Assembly: GCA_002342805.1 (NCBI GenBank)
Contig: DDQW01000019.1
Location: 1 to 18,306, forward strand
Direction: 5' to 3'
Source of the DNA: Clostridiales bacterium UBA2432
GTDB lineage: Bacteria; Bacillota; Clostridia; Lachnospirales; Vallitaleaceae
DNA: 18,306 nt
Position 1 is the first letter of the stretch, and every line of letters starts with the position of its first letter. A program made the translations under genes and the position numbers. Shown piece by piece: positions 7,398 through 14,968 of this stretch. A model generated the notes under the pieces. It saw only the letters and a program-made list of their open reading frames with translations. It ran no database searches and was not told where the DNA came from.

Positions 7398-7853
7398 CTA
7401 ACAGACCTTGAACTTATAGATTCTTGATTCGCTTCCCCAAGGGTGATAGCCTGTTCCTATATACTCGAATCCATACCGCTCATAATAACCTATATGATCT
7501 GTACATAAATATAAATTTTCAAACCCTCCTGCTTTTGCATCTCGTTTTGCCTTATCCAATAGCATGTTGCCATATTCATTGCCTCTATATTTCTCTTCAA
7601 TATACAAGGCACACAGCCATGGGTATAAATCCATTCTACTGATAAAATCGTTAGTTATTAATCCGGCACCACCAATTATAGTTCCTGATTCTTCAAGAAT
7701 ATACCAATGAGGCAATGGGCCATTTGTTGTTAAGCAGCTCTCAATGCAATCTTCATATACTTTCATGCTGGATTCACTCGCCCATTTACTTTGAAAATAT
7801 TTAATCATTCTATCTTTATATTCTGGGTTTTCTCTTACAGAAATCAATTCCAT
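7398..7853 (-). CDS. GNAT family N-acetyltransferase
   Basis: A 151-residue single-domain GNAT. Beta-4 and the acetyl-CoA loop are read as WLCALYIEEKYRGNEYGNML, where RGNEYG takes the Q/RxxGxG/A role with Glu-Tyr in the loop. The C-terminal part has NLYLCTDHIGYYERYGFEYIG, the usual helix and strand around a YYERYGF motif. An N-terminal strand (HWYILEESGTIIGGAGL) is also typical. The ATG at 7853 has AAAGGAG upstream. The gene reads towards Nmad3 and is divergent from the HAD gene at 8014, so the 160-nt gap (7854-8013) should hold promoters for both. I see no high-scoring -35/-10 pair there. Acceptor unknown. Confidence 0.87.
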   Translation of the reverse strand: MELISVRENPEYKDRMIKYFQSKWASESSMKVYEDCIESCLTTNGPLPHWYILEESGTIIGGAGLITNDFISRMDLYPWLCALYIEEKYRGNEYGNMLLDKAKRDAKAGGFENLYLCTDHIGYYERYGFEYIGTGYHPWGSESRIYKFKVC

Positions 7854-8013
7854 TGTATGTTTCTCCTTTTGTCAATAAATTTGATAATTCTATTTTACTA
7901 CAATTTTTTTAAAATAGACACTCTTAGAGGTTTTATTAAGAAAATTATGTTATAGTTATATTCTAAAGATTGTCACATATTAACACTAAAATAAAATAAA
8001 AAGAGGCACGCTA

Positions 8014-8643
8014 ATGATTAAGCACATAATTTTTGATTTTGATGGAACGATTGTAGATTCACTGGATTTATCCTTCTATATTTATAACGAACTTGCGGCT
8101 AAGTTCAAATATAAACCCATAACTCGTGAAGATATGCATATATTAAAAAATGCACCTCTTAAGGAACGTTTTAAAGTAGTGGGTTTGCCACTCTACAAAA
8201 TTCCGAAAATGACATTTGAAGTCATGACTTTGTACAATGATGGTATTAAACATCTGAAAGCTTTTGATGGAATTAATGAGTTACTTGCTAACTTGAAAAA
8301 TACAGGTTTAAACTTATCTGTACTCTCTTCAAACTCAGTTAATAATATTACTGATTTTTTTGAGAACAATAATATTGTCGGTTTTGATCACATTATTTCA
8401 TCCAACAATCTCTTCGGTAAACATAAAACATTGAAAAAATTTATGAAACATAATAATTTAACGCCAGATGAGATCATCTATGTCGGAGATGAACTTCGGG
8501 ATGTTGAGGCTTGTAAAAAATTGGCAGTGAAAGTTATTGCTGTTCTCTGGGGATTTGATCCAAAAAATCTTTTAGAAACAGGTAAGCCTGACTATTTTGC
8601 TACAGAACCAGAAGATATATATAATTTTGTAACAAGCTTTTAA
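8014..8643 (+). CDS. HAD superfamily phosphatase, subfamily IA (phosphoglycolate phosphatase-like)
   Basis: A 209-residue HAD hydrolase. Motif I is IIFDFDGTIVDS (Asp9 and Asp11), motif II is LSVLSSNS, a conserved Lys lies in LFGKHKTLKKF, and motif III is IIYVGDELRDVEACKKL, ending in VIAVLWGF. A helical cap between motifs I and II, with the conserved Ala-Pro-Leu turn, is of the type seen in phosphoglycolate phosphatase and pyrophosphatase PpaX. The start has AAGAGGCAC upstream. It is the first gene of the only plus-strand block and is separated by 103 nt, with a promoter, from the DJ-1-like gene. Substrate unknown. Confidence 0.88.
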   Translation: MIKHIIFDFDGTIVDSLDLSFYIYNELAAKFKYKPITREDMHILKNAPLKERFKVVGLPLYKIPKMTFEVMTLYNDGIKHLKAFDGINELLANLKNTGLNLSVLSSNSVNNITDFFENNNIVGFDHIISSNNLFGKHKTLKKFMKHNNLTPDEIIYVGDELRDVEACKKLAVKVIAVLWGFDPKNLLETGKPDYFATEPEDIYNFVTSF

Positions 8644-8668
8644 TGCATTCGCGAATAGATTCCAAATA

Positions 8669-8697
8669 TTGTATATAAAGTGAACAAATGTTATAAT
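8669..8697 (+). promoter_or_regulatory. promoter upstream of the DJ-1/PfpI gene
   Basis: A perfect TATAAT (8692-8697) is preceded at 17 nt by TTGTAT (8669-8674), a three-of-six match to TTGACA. The next start codon is 50 nt downstream. The perfect -10 and correct spacing make this a reasonable sigma-A-type promoter for the DJ-1/DUF1295 pair. Confidence 0.5.
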
Positions 8698-8746
8698 TGT
8701 ACCATGATAACTAGCAAGTTTTTATAGTTTATAGAAAGGAGTCATT

Positions 8747-9253
8747 ATGAAAAAAATAGCTGTATTATTGGAAAACTTATTTGATGAAAAAGAACTCATT
8801 TACCCCTATTATAGACTTTTAGAAGAAGGTTATGAAGTTGATTTAATTGGGACAAAAAAGAAGGCGGATTACGTCTCTAAATCAGGTTTAACGCAAACAA
8901 GTACCCATTCTTCAGATGAAATATCATCGAAAGACTATGATGCTGTATTTATTCCAGGTGGTTTTTCTCCAGATTACATGCGAAGATGTAAGGCGACAAT
9001 TGATTTTGTAAAAGATATGGATAAAGAATCGAAGTTAATAGCAGCAGTTTGTCATGGACCATGGATGATCGCTTCCTGTTGTAATATAAAAGATAAAGAA
9101 ATAACTTCATTTCCTTCCATAAAAGATGATTTAGTCAATGCAGGAGGTATCTATGTTGACAAAGAAGTTGTTCAAGATGGACATATTATAACTTCAAGAA
9201 ATCCCAAAGATTTACCTGCCTTATTAAAAGCTATTATTACATATCTTAATTGA
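8747..9253 (+). CDS. DJ-1/PfpI family protein (class I glutamine amidotransferase-like)
   Basis: A 168-residue protein of the DJ-1/ThiJ/PfpI superfamily. The nucleophile elbow AAVCHGPWMIAS contains Cys102-His103, the family's catalytic pair. FIPGGFSPDYMR matches the conserved PGG loop, the N-terminal Glu of the active site is probably Glu14 or Glu16 (LFDEKEL), and GGIYVDKEVVQDGHIITSRNP is the typical C-terminal block. Members are protein or nucleotide deglycases, chaperones or peptidases; activity cannot be assigned here. AGAAAGGAG precedes the ATG. The DUF1295 gene follows after 19 nt, so the two are probably cotranscribed. Confidence 0.9.
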   Translation: MKKIAVLLENLFDEKELIYPYYRLLEEGYEVDLIGTKKKADYVSKSGLTQTSTHSSDEISSKDYDAVFIPGGFSPDYMRRCKATIDFVKDMDKESKLIAAVCHGPWMIASCCNIKDKEITSFPSIKDDLVNAGGIYVDKEVVQDGHIITSRNPKDLPALLKAIITYLN

Positions 9254-9272
9254 CACTATAGGAAGGGGACTT

Positions 9273-10148
9273 ATGGATAAAAAAAGAATTGTCATTTATA
9301 TTCTATTGTTTTTAGCAACGCTAGCAATAGCAACACAGGGATTTACTAAAATCGGTTTAGACGGGCTCATTGTCCCCTTAATTTTTACTTTTGCATATTT
9401 TACAACAATCTTTATTATAGCAACAGCTATTAAGAACAATTCAATTGTTGATATTGGTTGGGGAATGGGATTTGTTGTTGGAAGTTGGCTTACATTGATG
9501 GTAACTGAAAATCCTACAGTTTTGTCTTATATTATCGTTGGATTTATTAGCGTTTGGGGTCTTAGATTATCCTTACGTTTATTAAAAAGAAATTATGGCA
9601 AACCTGAAGATTTTAGGTACGCACAGTGGCGCAAAGAATGGGGGGATAAAGTTGTCCTCATTGCCTTTTTTAGAGTGTTTATGGTTCAAGGTATTATTAA
9701 CTTTATTGTTGGGTCTGCAAGTTATACCGTTATAAAATACAATGAATTTTCTTTTGATTTTGCTCACCAATATCTCGTTTACATAGCCTTACTTATTGCA
9801 TTTGTAGGATTATTTTTTGAAGTTGTTGGAGACGAACAATTACGTCAACACATAAATAAAGGAAGCCATAAACTTCTGCAATCAGGCTTATGGTCAATCA
9901 CACGTCATCCAAACTATTTTGGAGAAATATTAATTTGGATTGGATTATATGCTACCGGTATTACCTTGTTCTTTACAGGTTCAGTAAATCCGATTTATTA
10001 TATAATCTTAGTAATCTCACCGGTTTTAATGACCACTGTATTAGTCAAGATATCGACGCCTTTACTTGAGGAAAACATGAAAAAATATGATGCGTGGGAA
10101 GAATATACAAAAGAAGTCCCAATGATTTTTCCTTGGACAAAGAAATAG
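9273..10148 (+). CDS. DUF1295 integral membrane protein (steroid 5-alpha-reductase/ICMT-like)
   Basis: A 291-residue polytopic membrane protein with about seven hydrophobic segments, the first starting near residue 5 and the last ending near residue 255. The family signature is clear: NNSIVDIGWGMGF in the first half, then GLWSITRHPNYFGEILIW, the HPNYFGE motif shared with isoprenylcysteine carboxyl methyltransferases and steroid reductases. The C-terminus is MKKYDAWEEYTKEVPMIFPW, also typical of DUF1295. The reaction is unknown; NADPH-dependent reduction of a lipid or isoprenoid is a family-level guess. AGGAAGGGG precedes the ATG. It is the last gene before a long hairpin at 10163-10214. Confidence 0.9.
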   Translation: MDKKRIVIYILLFLATLAIATQGFTKIGLDGLIVPLIFTFAYFTTIFIIATAIKNNSIVDIGWGMGFVVGSWLTLMVTENPTVLSYIIVGFISVWGLRLSLRLLKRNYGKPEDFRYAQWRKEWGDKVVLIAFFRVFMVQGIINFIVGSASYTVIKYNEFSFDFAHQYLVYIALLIAFVGLFFEVVGDEQLRQHINKGSHKLLQSGLWSITRHPNYFGEILIWIGLYATGITLFFTGSVNPIYYIILVISPVLMTTVLVKISTPLLEENMKKYDAWEEYTKEVPMIFPWTKK

Positions 10149-10162
10149 TTCATAACAAAGTT

Positions 10163-10214
10163 CATAAAGCTGTGTGTGAGATTAGGTCTTCATTTCTCGC
10201 ACACAGCTTTTATG
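10163..10214. terminator. long hairpin between convergent genes, likely bidirectional terminator
   Basis: The left arm (10163-10181) and right arm (10195-10214) pair over about 19 bp with one bulge and one G-T/C mismatch around a 13-nt loop. The core AAAGCTGTGTG pairs with CACACAGCTTT. It is followed by CTTTTATG on the plus strand and CTTTATG on the minus strand, so the T tracts are short. The place, 14 nt after the DUF1295 stop and between convergent genes, supports termination from both sides. Confidence 0.65.
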
Positions 10215-10267
10215 TAGTAATACCCCAAAATTTGATTCTATTCTTAATCATTAAGTCTATGAAAATA

Positions 10268-10456
10268 TTAATTTGATTGCATGATTGCAAGGAACATCGG
10301 TACGACAATCAACCAAAGACTTATGGCACACAAAATGGTATATGCTGTAGTCTCTTCTTCATTCTTTATTGCTTTAAGCAAACCAACTAAGTTGCCAATA
10401 AATACTATTGGTGTTAACCATATAGTGTAAAAACCTAACCCTATCAAAAACATCAT
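10268..10456 (-). CDS. small membrane protein (62 aa)
   Basis: A 62-residue, very hydrophobic protein with two likely membrane helices: one near the N-terminus (IGLGFYTIWLTPIVFIGNLV) and one at the C-terminus (ILCAISLWLIVVPMFLAIM). They are linked by a short charged turn, LKAIKNEEETTAY. The start has AAGGAG (10465-10470) 8 nt upstream, with a double ATG. It follows a 52-residue membrane protein by 17 nt and a 445-residue exported protein beyond that; all three read the same way. I do not recognise a family. Strong start signal and neighbours argue that it is real. Confidence 0.65.
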   Translation of the reverse strand: MMFLIGLGFYTIWLTPIVFIGNLVGLLKAIKNEEETTAYTILCAISLWLIVVPMFLAIMQSN

Positions 10457-10473
10457 ATCAGTCTCTCCTTGTA

Positions 10474-10632
10474 CTATTTGTTCTTCTCGACATAAAGATT
10501 AAATGCTTTAATACCAGCTTTCATAAAGTTTGCAAAAAGTATGGCCAGATAAAGCCCTATACCGATAAAACCTAAATACAGAACAACAACAAGTATAGGC
10601 ATAAATGAAAATGGAAATCCAATACCGTTCAT
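10474..10632 (-). CDS. small membrane protein (52 aa)
   Basis: A 52-residue open frame beginning MNGIGFPFSFMPILVVVLYL and ending FNLYVEKNK. It has one long or two short membrane-spanning stretches (about residues 10-38) and a positively charged C-terminal tail. It has the best ribosome binding site in the neighbourhood, GAGAGGAGG, about 6 nt before the ATG at 10632. It lies 84 nt after the stop of the exported 445-residue protein and 17 nt before the 62-residue membrane protein. A slightly longer frame on the same strand (10508-10696) lacks such a start and is Cys/Tyr/Arg-rich nonsense, so this frame is preferred. Function unknown; it may assemble with its neighbours. Confidence 0.65.
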   Translation of the reverse strand: MNGIGFPFSFMPILVVVLYLGFIGIGLYLAILFANFMKAGIKAFNLYVEKNK

Positions 10633-10716
10633 ATGTTTTCCTCCTCTCTATTATCATTGACAGTATGCTTCTGATTGACTTAAAACCAACATCCAATCAA
10701 TTAATACATAAAAAAA

Positions 10717-12054
10717 TTACAACTTTCCTCTTCCTTTCAACAGGAGTAATCCTATAAATACTAAACAACAAAAGATAGCAATAGCAACAGTGAAAGTTGC
10801 CCATTCATTTAACCCTATAGCCTCCGAATCCACATCAACAGATTTTGTCGTCTGCTGTCTTGTTAGTGTTATAAATAGATCTTCTTCAGGTAATCCCTGG
10901 AAGGTATGTCTATAGCCTGACGCCACAGACTCAAGTGTCAGGCTGGAATCTTCTATTTGCCATAATGTCTCATTAATCAATATGTCTACATTCAATTCCC
11001 CAAATTCTAACCAAGACTTAGCTGGACTCAGGAAATACTCAAAGGTATATGCAGCATCTTCTCTGCCACCATATGCCTTATTCTTCATAGATGCTTTGAC
11101 TTTGTAACTGACTTCCACAGTTCTAGTTTGTCCTGGTTCAAAGGGTACTTCGTAATTGGCAGATACAATCTGTTCACCTTCTAATATTGCCACCAACTGT
11201 TCAATATCAACAACACTTGATTGGTTATATACATATACCTGTAAACGCTCAACTAACATATTAAATAAAGACACATCGTTGTATTGTTTGTTATCGTTGT
11301 TAATTCTAGATACGATATAAGTATTATAGTAATCCTTAAAAGACATATTTTCTACATTTATGGAGGCATTTTCGCTTAATTCCATTACAGGTTTATCTCC
11401 CTTGAAATAGACATAAGCCTCGTCGCCATCTTTCAGATCTGCTCCAATCACAACATGTCCATACTCATAATGGCCACTGTTAAAGCCATCCGTAAGCAAC
11501 TGGGTCTTTGAAGGATCAAACATCAAATCTAGAGTTATTTCTTCATATTCACTTGATGATGTTCGTAGATTAAGAGTCCATAGACTTCCATCTGTTAAAC
11601 CATTAAAAATAGTGTCCTTTCTATAGTCTGATTGAATATTTTCGACAATATTTGAAAACTCACGATTCTCATCTTCATAAGCACTATGGGGATGGAGCTC
11701 ATACTCCACCTTCTCACCATCTACAGTTATTTGAATATCCTCACGATTAATGGGATTGAAGGATATCATTGGAAATGTCATCATAGAGTTTTCTGTTTCC
11801 TTACTAGTATTATGCATTTCATAACTGGCAGTAATCCAACTGCTTATTGTATAGCCTTCATCTACAATTTCTCTGAAATTAAACACTAAGTTTTCTTCAA
11901 TCACTTCTATTGGTGTATCTTCATCAATACTTAACAATTCAGCCCCAGATGTTCCTTGCCAAGATGTTGGACCGGAGTTTCCTGTGACAACTATGGTACT
12001 AATACCGGACAAAACAACCAGTAACAAAATACAAATTGACACTATTCTTTTCAT
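10717..12054 (-). CDS. exported protein with C-terminal membrane anchor, unknown function
   Basis: A 445-residue protein with a Sec-type signal peptide (residues 1-24, MKRIVSICILLLVVLSGIST) without lipobox Cys. A large extracellular region is rich in beta-strand patterns and acidic residues, followed by a C-terminal membrane helix (about 417-439, FTVAIAIFCCLVFIGLLLL) and a basic stop-transfer tail, KGRGKL. The mature N-terminus begins NSGPTSWQGTSGAELLSIDEDTP. The topology is therefore mostly outside, anchored at its C-terminus. Two tiny membrane proteins follow on the same strand. GGAGAGGT precedes the ATG. I do not recognise the family; an envelope-stress sensor or cell-surface role would be a guess. 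Confidence 0.8.
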   Translation of the reverse strand: MKRIVSICILLLVVLSGISTIVVTGNSGPTSWQGTSGAELLSIDEDTPIEVIEENLVFNFREIVDEGYTISSWITASYEMHNTSKETENSMMTFPMISFNPINREDIQITVDGEKVEYELHPHSAYEDENREFSNIVENIQSDYRKDTIFNGLTDGSLWTLNLRTSSSEYEEITLDLMFDPSKTQLLTDGFNSGHYEYGHVVIGADLKDGDEAYVYFKGDKPVMELSENASINVENMSFKDYYNTYIVSRINNDNKQYNDVSLFNMLVERLQVYVYNQSSVVDIEQLVAILEGEQIVSANYEVPFEPGQTRTVEVSYKVKASMKNKAYGGREDAAYTFEYFLSPAKSWLEFGELNVDILINETLWQIEDSSLTLESVASGYRHTFQGLPEEDLFITLTRQQTTKSVDVDSEAIGLNEWATFTVAIAIFCCLVFIGLLLLKGRGKL

Positions 12055-12157
12055 CGAATGACCTCTCCATATCTACTTCTATTATCTGCCATATATAATC
12101 TTCAATGTTATTCATGTTGCTCGTATATGGGTAATTTTTGAGTTTGTTATTTGTCAT
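11999..12157 (-). CDS. short open frame coupled to the broken DUF3658 gene (52 aa), doubtful
   Basis: This frame starts at ATG 12157, which overlaps the stop of the broken DUF1835/DUF3658 gene (ATGA), and has GGGGGG 7 nt upstream. It encodes a hydrophilic segment MTNNKLKNYPYTSNMNNIED followed by YIWQIIEVDMERS, then overlaps the first 56 nt of the 445-residue gene, where it looks non-coding. The first 34 residues look like real protein. It could be the truncated N-terminus of an anti-sigma or similar cytoplasmic protein that once preceded the exported protein, or a leader frame coupling translation. I am unsure that it is expressed. Confidence 0.3.
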   Translation of the reverse strand: MTNNKLKNYPYTSNMNNIEDYIWQIIEVDMERSFDEKNSVNLYFVTGCFVRY

Positions 12158-12915
12158 AATATGTCCCCCCTTTTTTTCAAAATTGCACCATAAGGATGGC
12201 TTTCATCCTTGAATCCGATGATATCAATATCCCCATTATTAATCATAGCCTCTATTCTGAACCTATACCATGCATCACTGATTCCCAAGGCATACTTCAT
12301 CATGAGTCTACCTAGCAATTTGCCCATAACAATAGGCGTATCAGGAAGTTCATTTACAATTAAATAATCATAAAAATCAATCGGAACCGACATCAGTCTG
12401 CCATTGATGATGGCTCTTAAGGGTGCGTTCTCTTTTACCAGTTCTTTCCATCTAGCGCTATTCTCAAGTCATTCGATTTGAGGAACATCTTTTTCCAGAT
12501 TCAGAAACTGATAAAACTTCCCTGGATGAACACTATTCCATCCACCTTTGCTCATAGTATTCTCATCATCCTGCCAATATTCAGGCATAACCACTTTGCT
12601 AAGGCGACACTTAGCGTGTCTTAGAAGATCACATAAACAAAAATATCCACATACTGAGTAGGGCGAGCTGTCTACCCATACTCTAATAGATATTTCCTTT
12701 TCTGACTCTCCCACAATACGCTCAAAGTCATATTGAATCTCACGGATTGTTTGTTCCATTTGTAGCTCATATCCTGGCATAATACTAAAGAACCGTTTAT
12801 ACAACTCTCTTCTGTCGCTCCCATCAAAGCCGTCCTGTATATTACCTATATCATTAAAAAATCCAAACTGAACCACATCTGCTCTGTTGCCACCAATAGG
12901 CTTTCCGGGTAAGGT
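12154..12915 (-). pseudogene. broken DUF1835/DUF3658 domain protein (truncated N-terminus, in-frame TGA)
   Basis: A single reading frame runs from 12915 to 12154, broken once by TGA at 12469-12471. Before the stop it reads GKPIGGNRADVVQFGFFNDI, IRVWVDSSPYSVCGYFCLCD and NSVHPGKFYQFLNLEKDVPQ, the DUF1835 half. After it, in the same frame, come SARWKELVKENAPLRAIING, FYDYLIVNELPD and LGISDAWYRFRIEAMI, then SHPYGAILKKRG, the DUF3658 half of the same family. Intact relatives begin with about 60 more residues (a VFSDSAxGSL-type start). Here an in-frame TAA at 12916-12918 cuts them off and no start with a ribosome binding site is found. It is therefore probably dead. The family call is from recall. 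Confidence 0.75.
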
Positions 12916-12970
12916 TTAAGCATGTCCATAAAATCACTAGAACCACAACTTTGTTCAATCGAATTTTTTA

Positions 12971-13456
12971 TTATAGAATCATTTCATAATCAAGATAATC
13001 ACCCGAAAATTCAGTTTCTGTTTCGTTTTTTCTCCTTTGACAAAGCTTAAAACCTACACTTTCATAATTATGCGGCGCAATTAGATTACTATTTGTACCA
13101 ACAATTATTTTTTGAAGCCCATCATACTGTCGAATTCTATCAATTGCTTCTTGAAGTTGTCTTTTACCATAGCCCTTCCCTTTATACTTTGATGCAATAC
13201 AGTTATGACCTAACGTTACATATTCAGGCATATTTCTTGGATCCCATGATATATGTCCAATAGGTTCACCATCTAATACAGTGATAAAACCATATTTGTT
13301 TGCAATATCCAAATGATTGAAGAAAAAATCATCAAATTCTAACCAATCCTTTTCAAAATATGATTTCCATCTATTGTCAAATGAATATCCATCTACCAAT
13401 AATCGATATAATATACCTCTGTCAAAAGAACTTATTTTTTCAAATATTAAACTCAA
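12971..13456 (-). CDS. GNAT family N-acetyltransferase
   Basis: A 161-residue single-domain GNAT. Its N-terminus IFEKISSFDRGILYRLLVDG is followed by a strand FITVLDGEPIGHISWDP. The acetyl-CoA loop is in GHNCIASKYKGKGYGKRQL, with KGKGYG in the Q/RxxGxG/A role, and the C-terminal half reads IIVGTNSNLIAPHNYESVGF. The start is TTG at 13456, with GTGGGGGTAA about 6 nt upstream; no ATG is available. A macro-domain gene ends 81 nt upstream on the same strand. Acceptor unknown; close relatives are annotated only as GNATs. Confidence 0.87.
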   Translation of the reverse strand: MSLIFEKISSFDRGILYRLLVDGYSFDNRWKSYFEKDWLEFDDFFFNHLDIANKYGFITVLDGEPIGHISWDPRNMPEYVTLGHNCIASKYKGKGYGKRQLQEAIDRIRQYDGLQKIIVGTNSNLIAPHNYESVGFKLCQRRKNETETEFSGDYLDYEMIL

Positions 13457-13537
13457 TTTATTACCCCCACATTACAGTAAATATTAAATGAAACTTTTGT
13501 TGAAAGATCCTGACCACCCATCCATTTGATTCATGAA

Positions 13538-14053
13538 TTAAGAATGCATCAACTCCTGATATAGCTTATAATTTTCCTCATCATAACAGACAAAAATCAC
13601 TTCAAGCTCTTCATATTTATTAATGCACGCTTTTATTTCATCATATGCTATTTGCGCAGCTAAATCTTTGGGAAAGCCATATATTCCTGTACTAATATTG
13701 GGAAAAGCAATTGATTTTAAAGCATTGCTACGGGCTAAATCAACGGAATTTTTGTAACATCGCCTAAGCAAATCACTTTCATTATTTTTTCCGCCATTCC
13801 ATACCGGTCCTACGGTATGTATAACTTTTTTAGCTGGTAATTTTCCCGCTGTCGTTATTACCGCTTCTCCAGTTTCACATTTCCCTTGCTTGCTTCGAAT
13901 GATTTTGCATTCTTCAAGAATTTCCTTTCCACCGGCTCTGTGAATGGCCCCATCAACTCCGCCACCTCCTAGCAGACTTGAATTAGCTGCATTGACAATG
14001 ACATCGACCGTCACCTTCGTAATATCACCTTTGAACAATTTAATTCTTTGCAT
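13538..14053 (-). CDS. macro-domain protein, O-acetyl-ADP-ribose deacetylase (YmdB type)
   Basis: A 171-residue macro domain over its full length. Conserved segments appear in order: GDITKVTVDVIVNAANSSLL (Asp11 and Asn24-25 contact adenine and ribose), GGGGVDGAIHRAGG (diphosphate loop), TGEAVITTAGKLPAKKVIHT and then VGPVW, SIAFPNISTGIYGFPKDLAA (second phosphate loop), and a C-terminal strand IFVCYDEENY. This is the layout of YmdB/MacroD-type hydrolases that remove acetyl or ADP-ribose groups. GGAGGTTTTCT precedes the ATG. It is unlinked to any sirtuin or ADP-ribosyltransferase gene in the window, so its physiological substrate is open. Confidence 0.92.
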   Translation of the reverse strand: MQRIKLFKGDITKVTVDVIVNAANSSLLGGGGVDGAIHRAGGKEILEECKIIRSKQGKCETGEAVITTAGKLPAKKVIHTVGPVWNGGKNNESDLLRRCYKNSVDLARSNALKSIAFPNISTGIYGFPKDLAAQIAYDEIKACINKYEELEVIFVCYDEENYKLYQELMHS

Positions 14054-14138
14054 AGAAAACCTCCTTATAAAAAATCTAATGTCATTATATTACGCTTCAT
14101 TTTCCATACATCACTACATCAATCATTTATAACTCCTT

Positions 14139-14873
14139 TTATATTCTATATTCTGCTATTTTGATTTCTTCTTCATCCTCATTATAGATTTCGAAAAGCT
14201 CTCTTTCAAAGTTATATGAATTTTTATGCAAGACAATCTCAAGAAAACATAAAAATATCCCCATATCTATTGAGTTATAATAAGGTCTCTTGGCTTGCGG
14301 CATTATTGAATTAACTTTCGTCGTCCTAAAGACTTGAATTTTATTCTCTTCAGACCTAATTCTCCATGGCTGCATGTTACAAGAACTTGGGGCAAATCTG
14401 ACAATATTAGCCATTTCCCTAGCAACTTCTCCTTGCCAAATCTGATTGACATCCTTTCGCTTACTCTTATACATATCTTTACGAAAATCCTTTTCCAGGC
14501 ATTTTCCGAATGCAAGCATAATAACAAATTCTAAAGGCTTTTTATGTTTGCCCTGCGTTTTGCCGAAACCATACCAACATACGCCTATGTTCATCGATGC
14601 TAAATATAGGTCAAGTTGCTCAAACATATATCCTACATTCAATAGATAGTGTTCTTTGACTTCGCTATAGACGAGTAAACAATATTGTCCGCGTTTGCAG
14701 CTTGTGTCTGTCTTATTGACTATTTCGACCTCCGTGTGAATACCATCACATAAAGGCCTCAAGCCTTGAATCTGATTCTTGATCATCTGTAGCTCAGACT
14801 CTGAAACACCTAATTCATCATTAAATCTCCGCATTGACTTTCTTTTAAATATCATTTCATATAAATATTCCAT
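14139..14873 (-). CDS. nitroreductase family flavoprotein
   Basis: A 244-residue protein of the nitroreductase superfamily, FMN-dependent with NAD(P)H as donor. The opening MIFKRKSMRRFN is the usual R-[KR]-S-x-R-x-F start, FAPSSCNMQPWRI is the conserved FMN-contacting PSSxNxQPW block, and the ending GIFLCFLEIVLHKNS and the LNVGYMFEQLDLYLASMNIG helix fit the dimer core. Unusually the PSSCNMQPW block lies in the second half rather than near residue 35-40, as in the TM-nitroreductase-like subgroup (order swapped, two half-domains). I chose ATG at 14873, with GGAGG 8 nt upstream, over an in-frame ATG at 14888. Substrate unknown. Confidence 0.82.
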   Translation of the reverse strand: MEYLYEMIFKRKSMRRFNDELGVSESELQMIKNQIQGLRPLCDGIHTEVEIVNKTDTSCKRGQYCLLVYSEVKEHYLLNVGYMFEQLDLYLASMNIGVCWYGFGKTQGKHKKPLEFVIMLAFGKCLEKDFRKDMYKSKRKDVNQIWQGEVAREMANIVRFAPSSCNMQPWRIRSEENKIQVFRTTKVNSIMPQAKRPYYNSIDMGIFLCFLEIVLHKNSYNFERELFEIYNEDEEEIKIAEYRI

Positions 14874-14968
14874 AATATAAACCTCCATTCATCTTCATAC
14901 TAATAGAATGATTTATTATAAAATATATTACAAGAAAAATTTTAAAATCATATATCTCCTAAGAGAAA

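Noticed and set aside
7381..7400. GCCTAAC next to a gene end, resembling the core site of an integron attC, in a region of cassette-like small genes
   Set aside because: Only the core heptamer is present; the 30-nt gap is too short for an attC and no second copy or imperfect palindrome is found between other genes.
10508..10696. 62-codon frame on the minus strand
   Set aside because: It starts at TTG without a ribosome binding site and overlaps, in another frame, the 52-residue membrane protein that has a strong one; its composition is not protein-like.
12469..12471. In-frame TGA as a selenocysteine codon
   Set aside because: No SECIS-like hairpin is evident directly downstream, the family is not a selenoprotein family as far as I know, and the gene also lacks its N-terminus, so decay is simpler.
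12469..12876. Independent 135-residue gene starting at GTG 12876
   Set aside because: No ribosome binding site precedes the GTG and the similarity to DUF1835 proteins continues upstream of it, so it is part of a broken gene.
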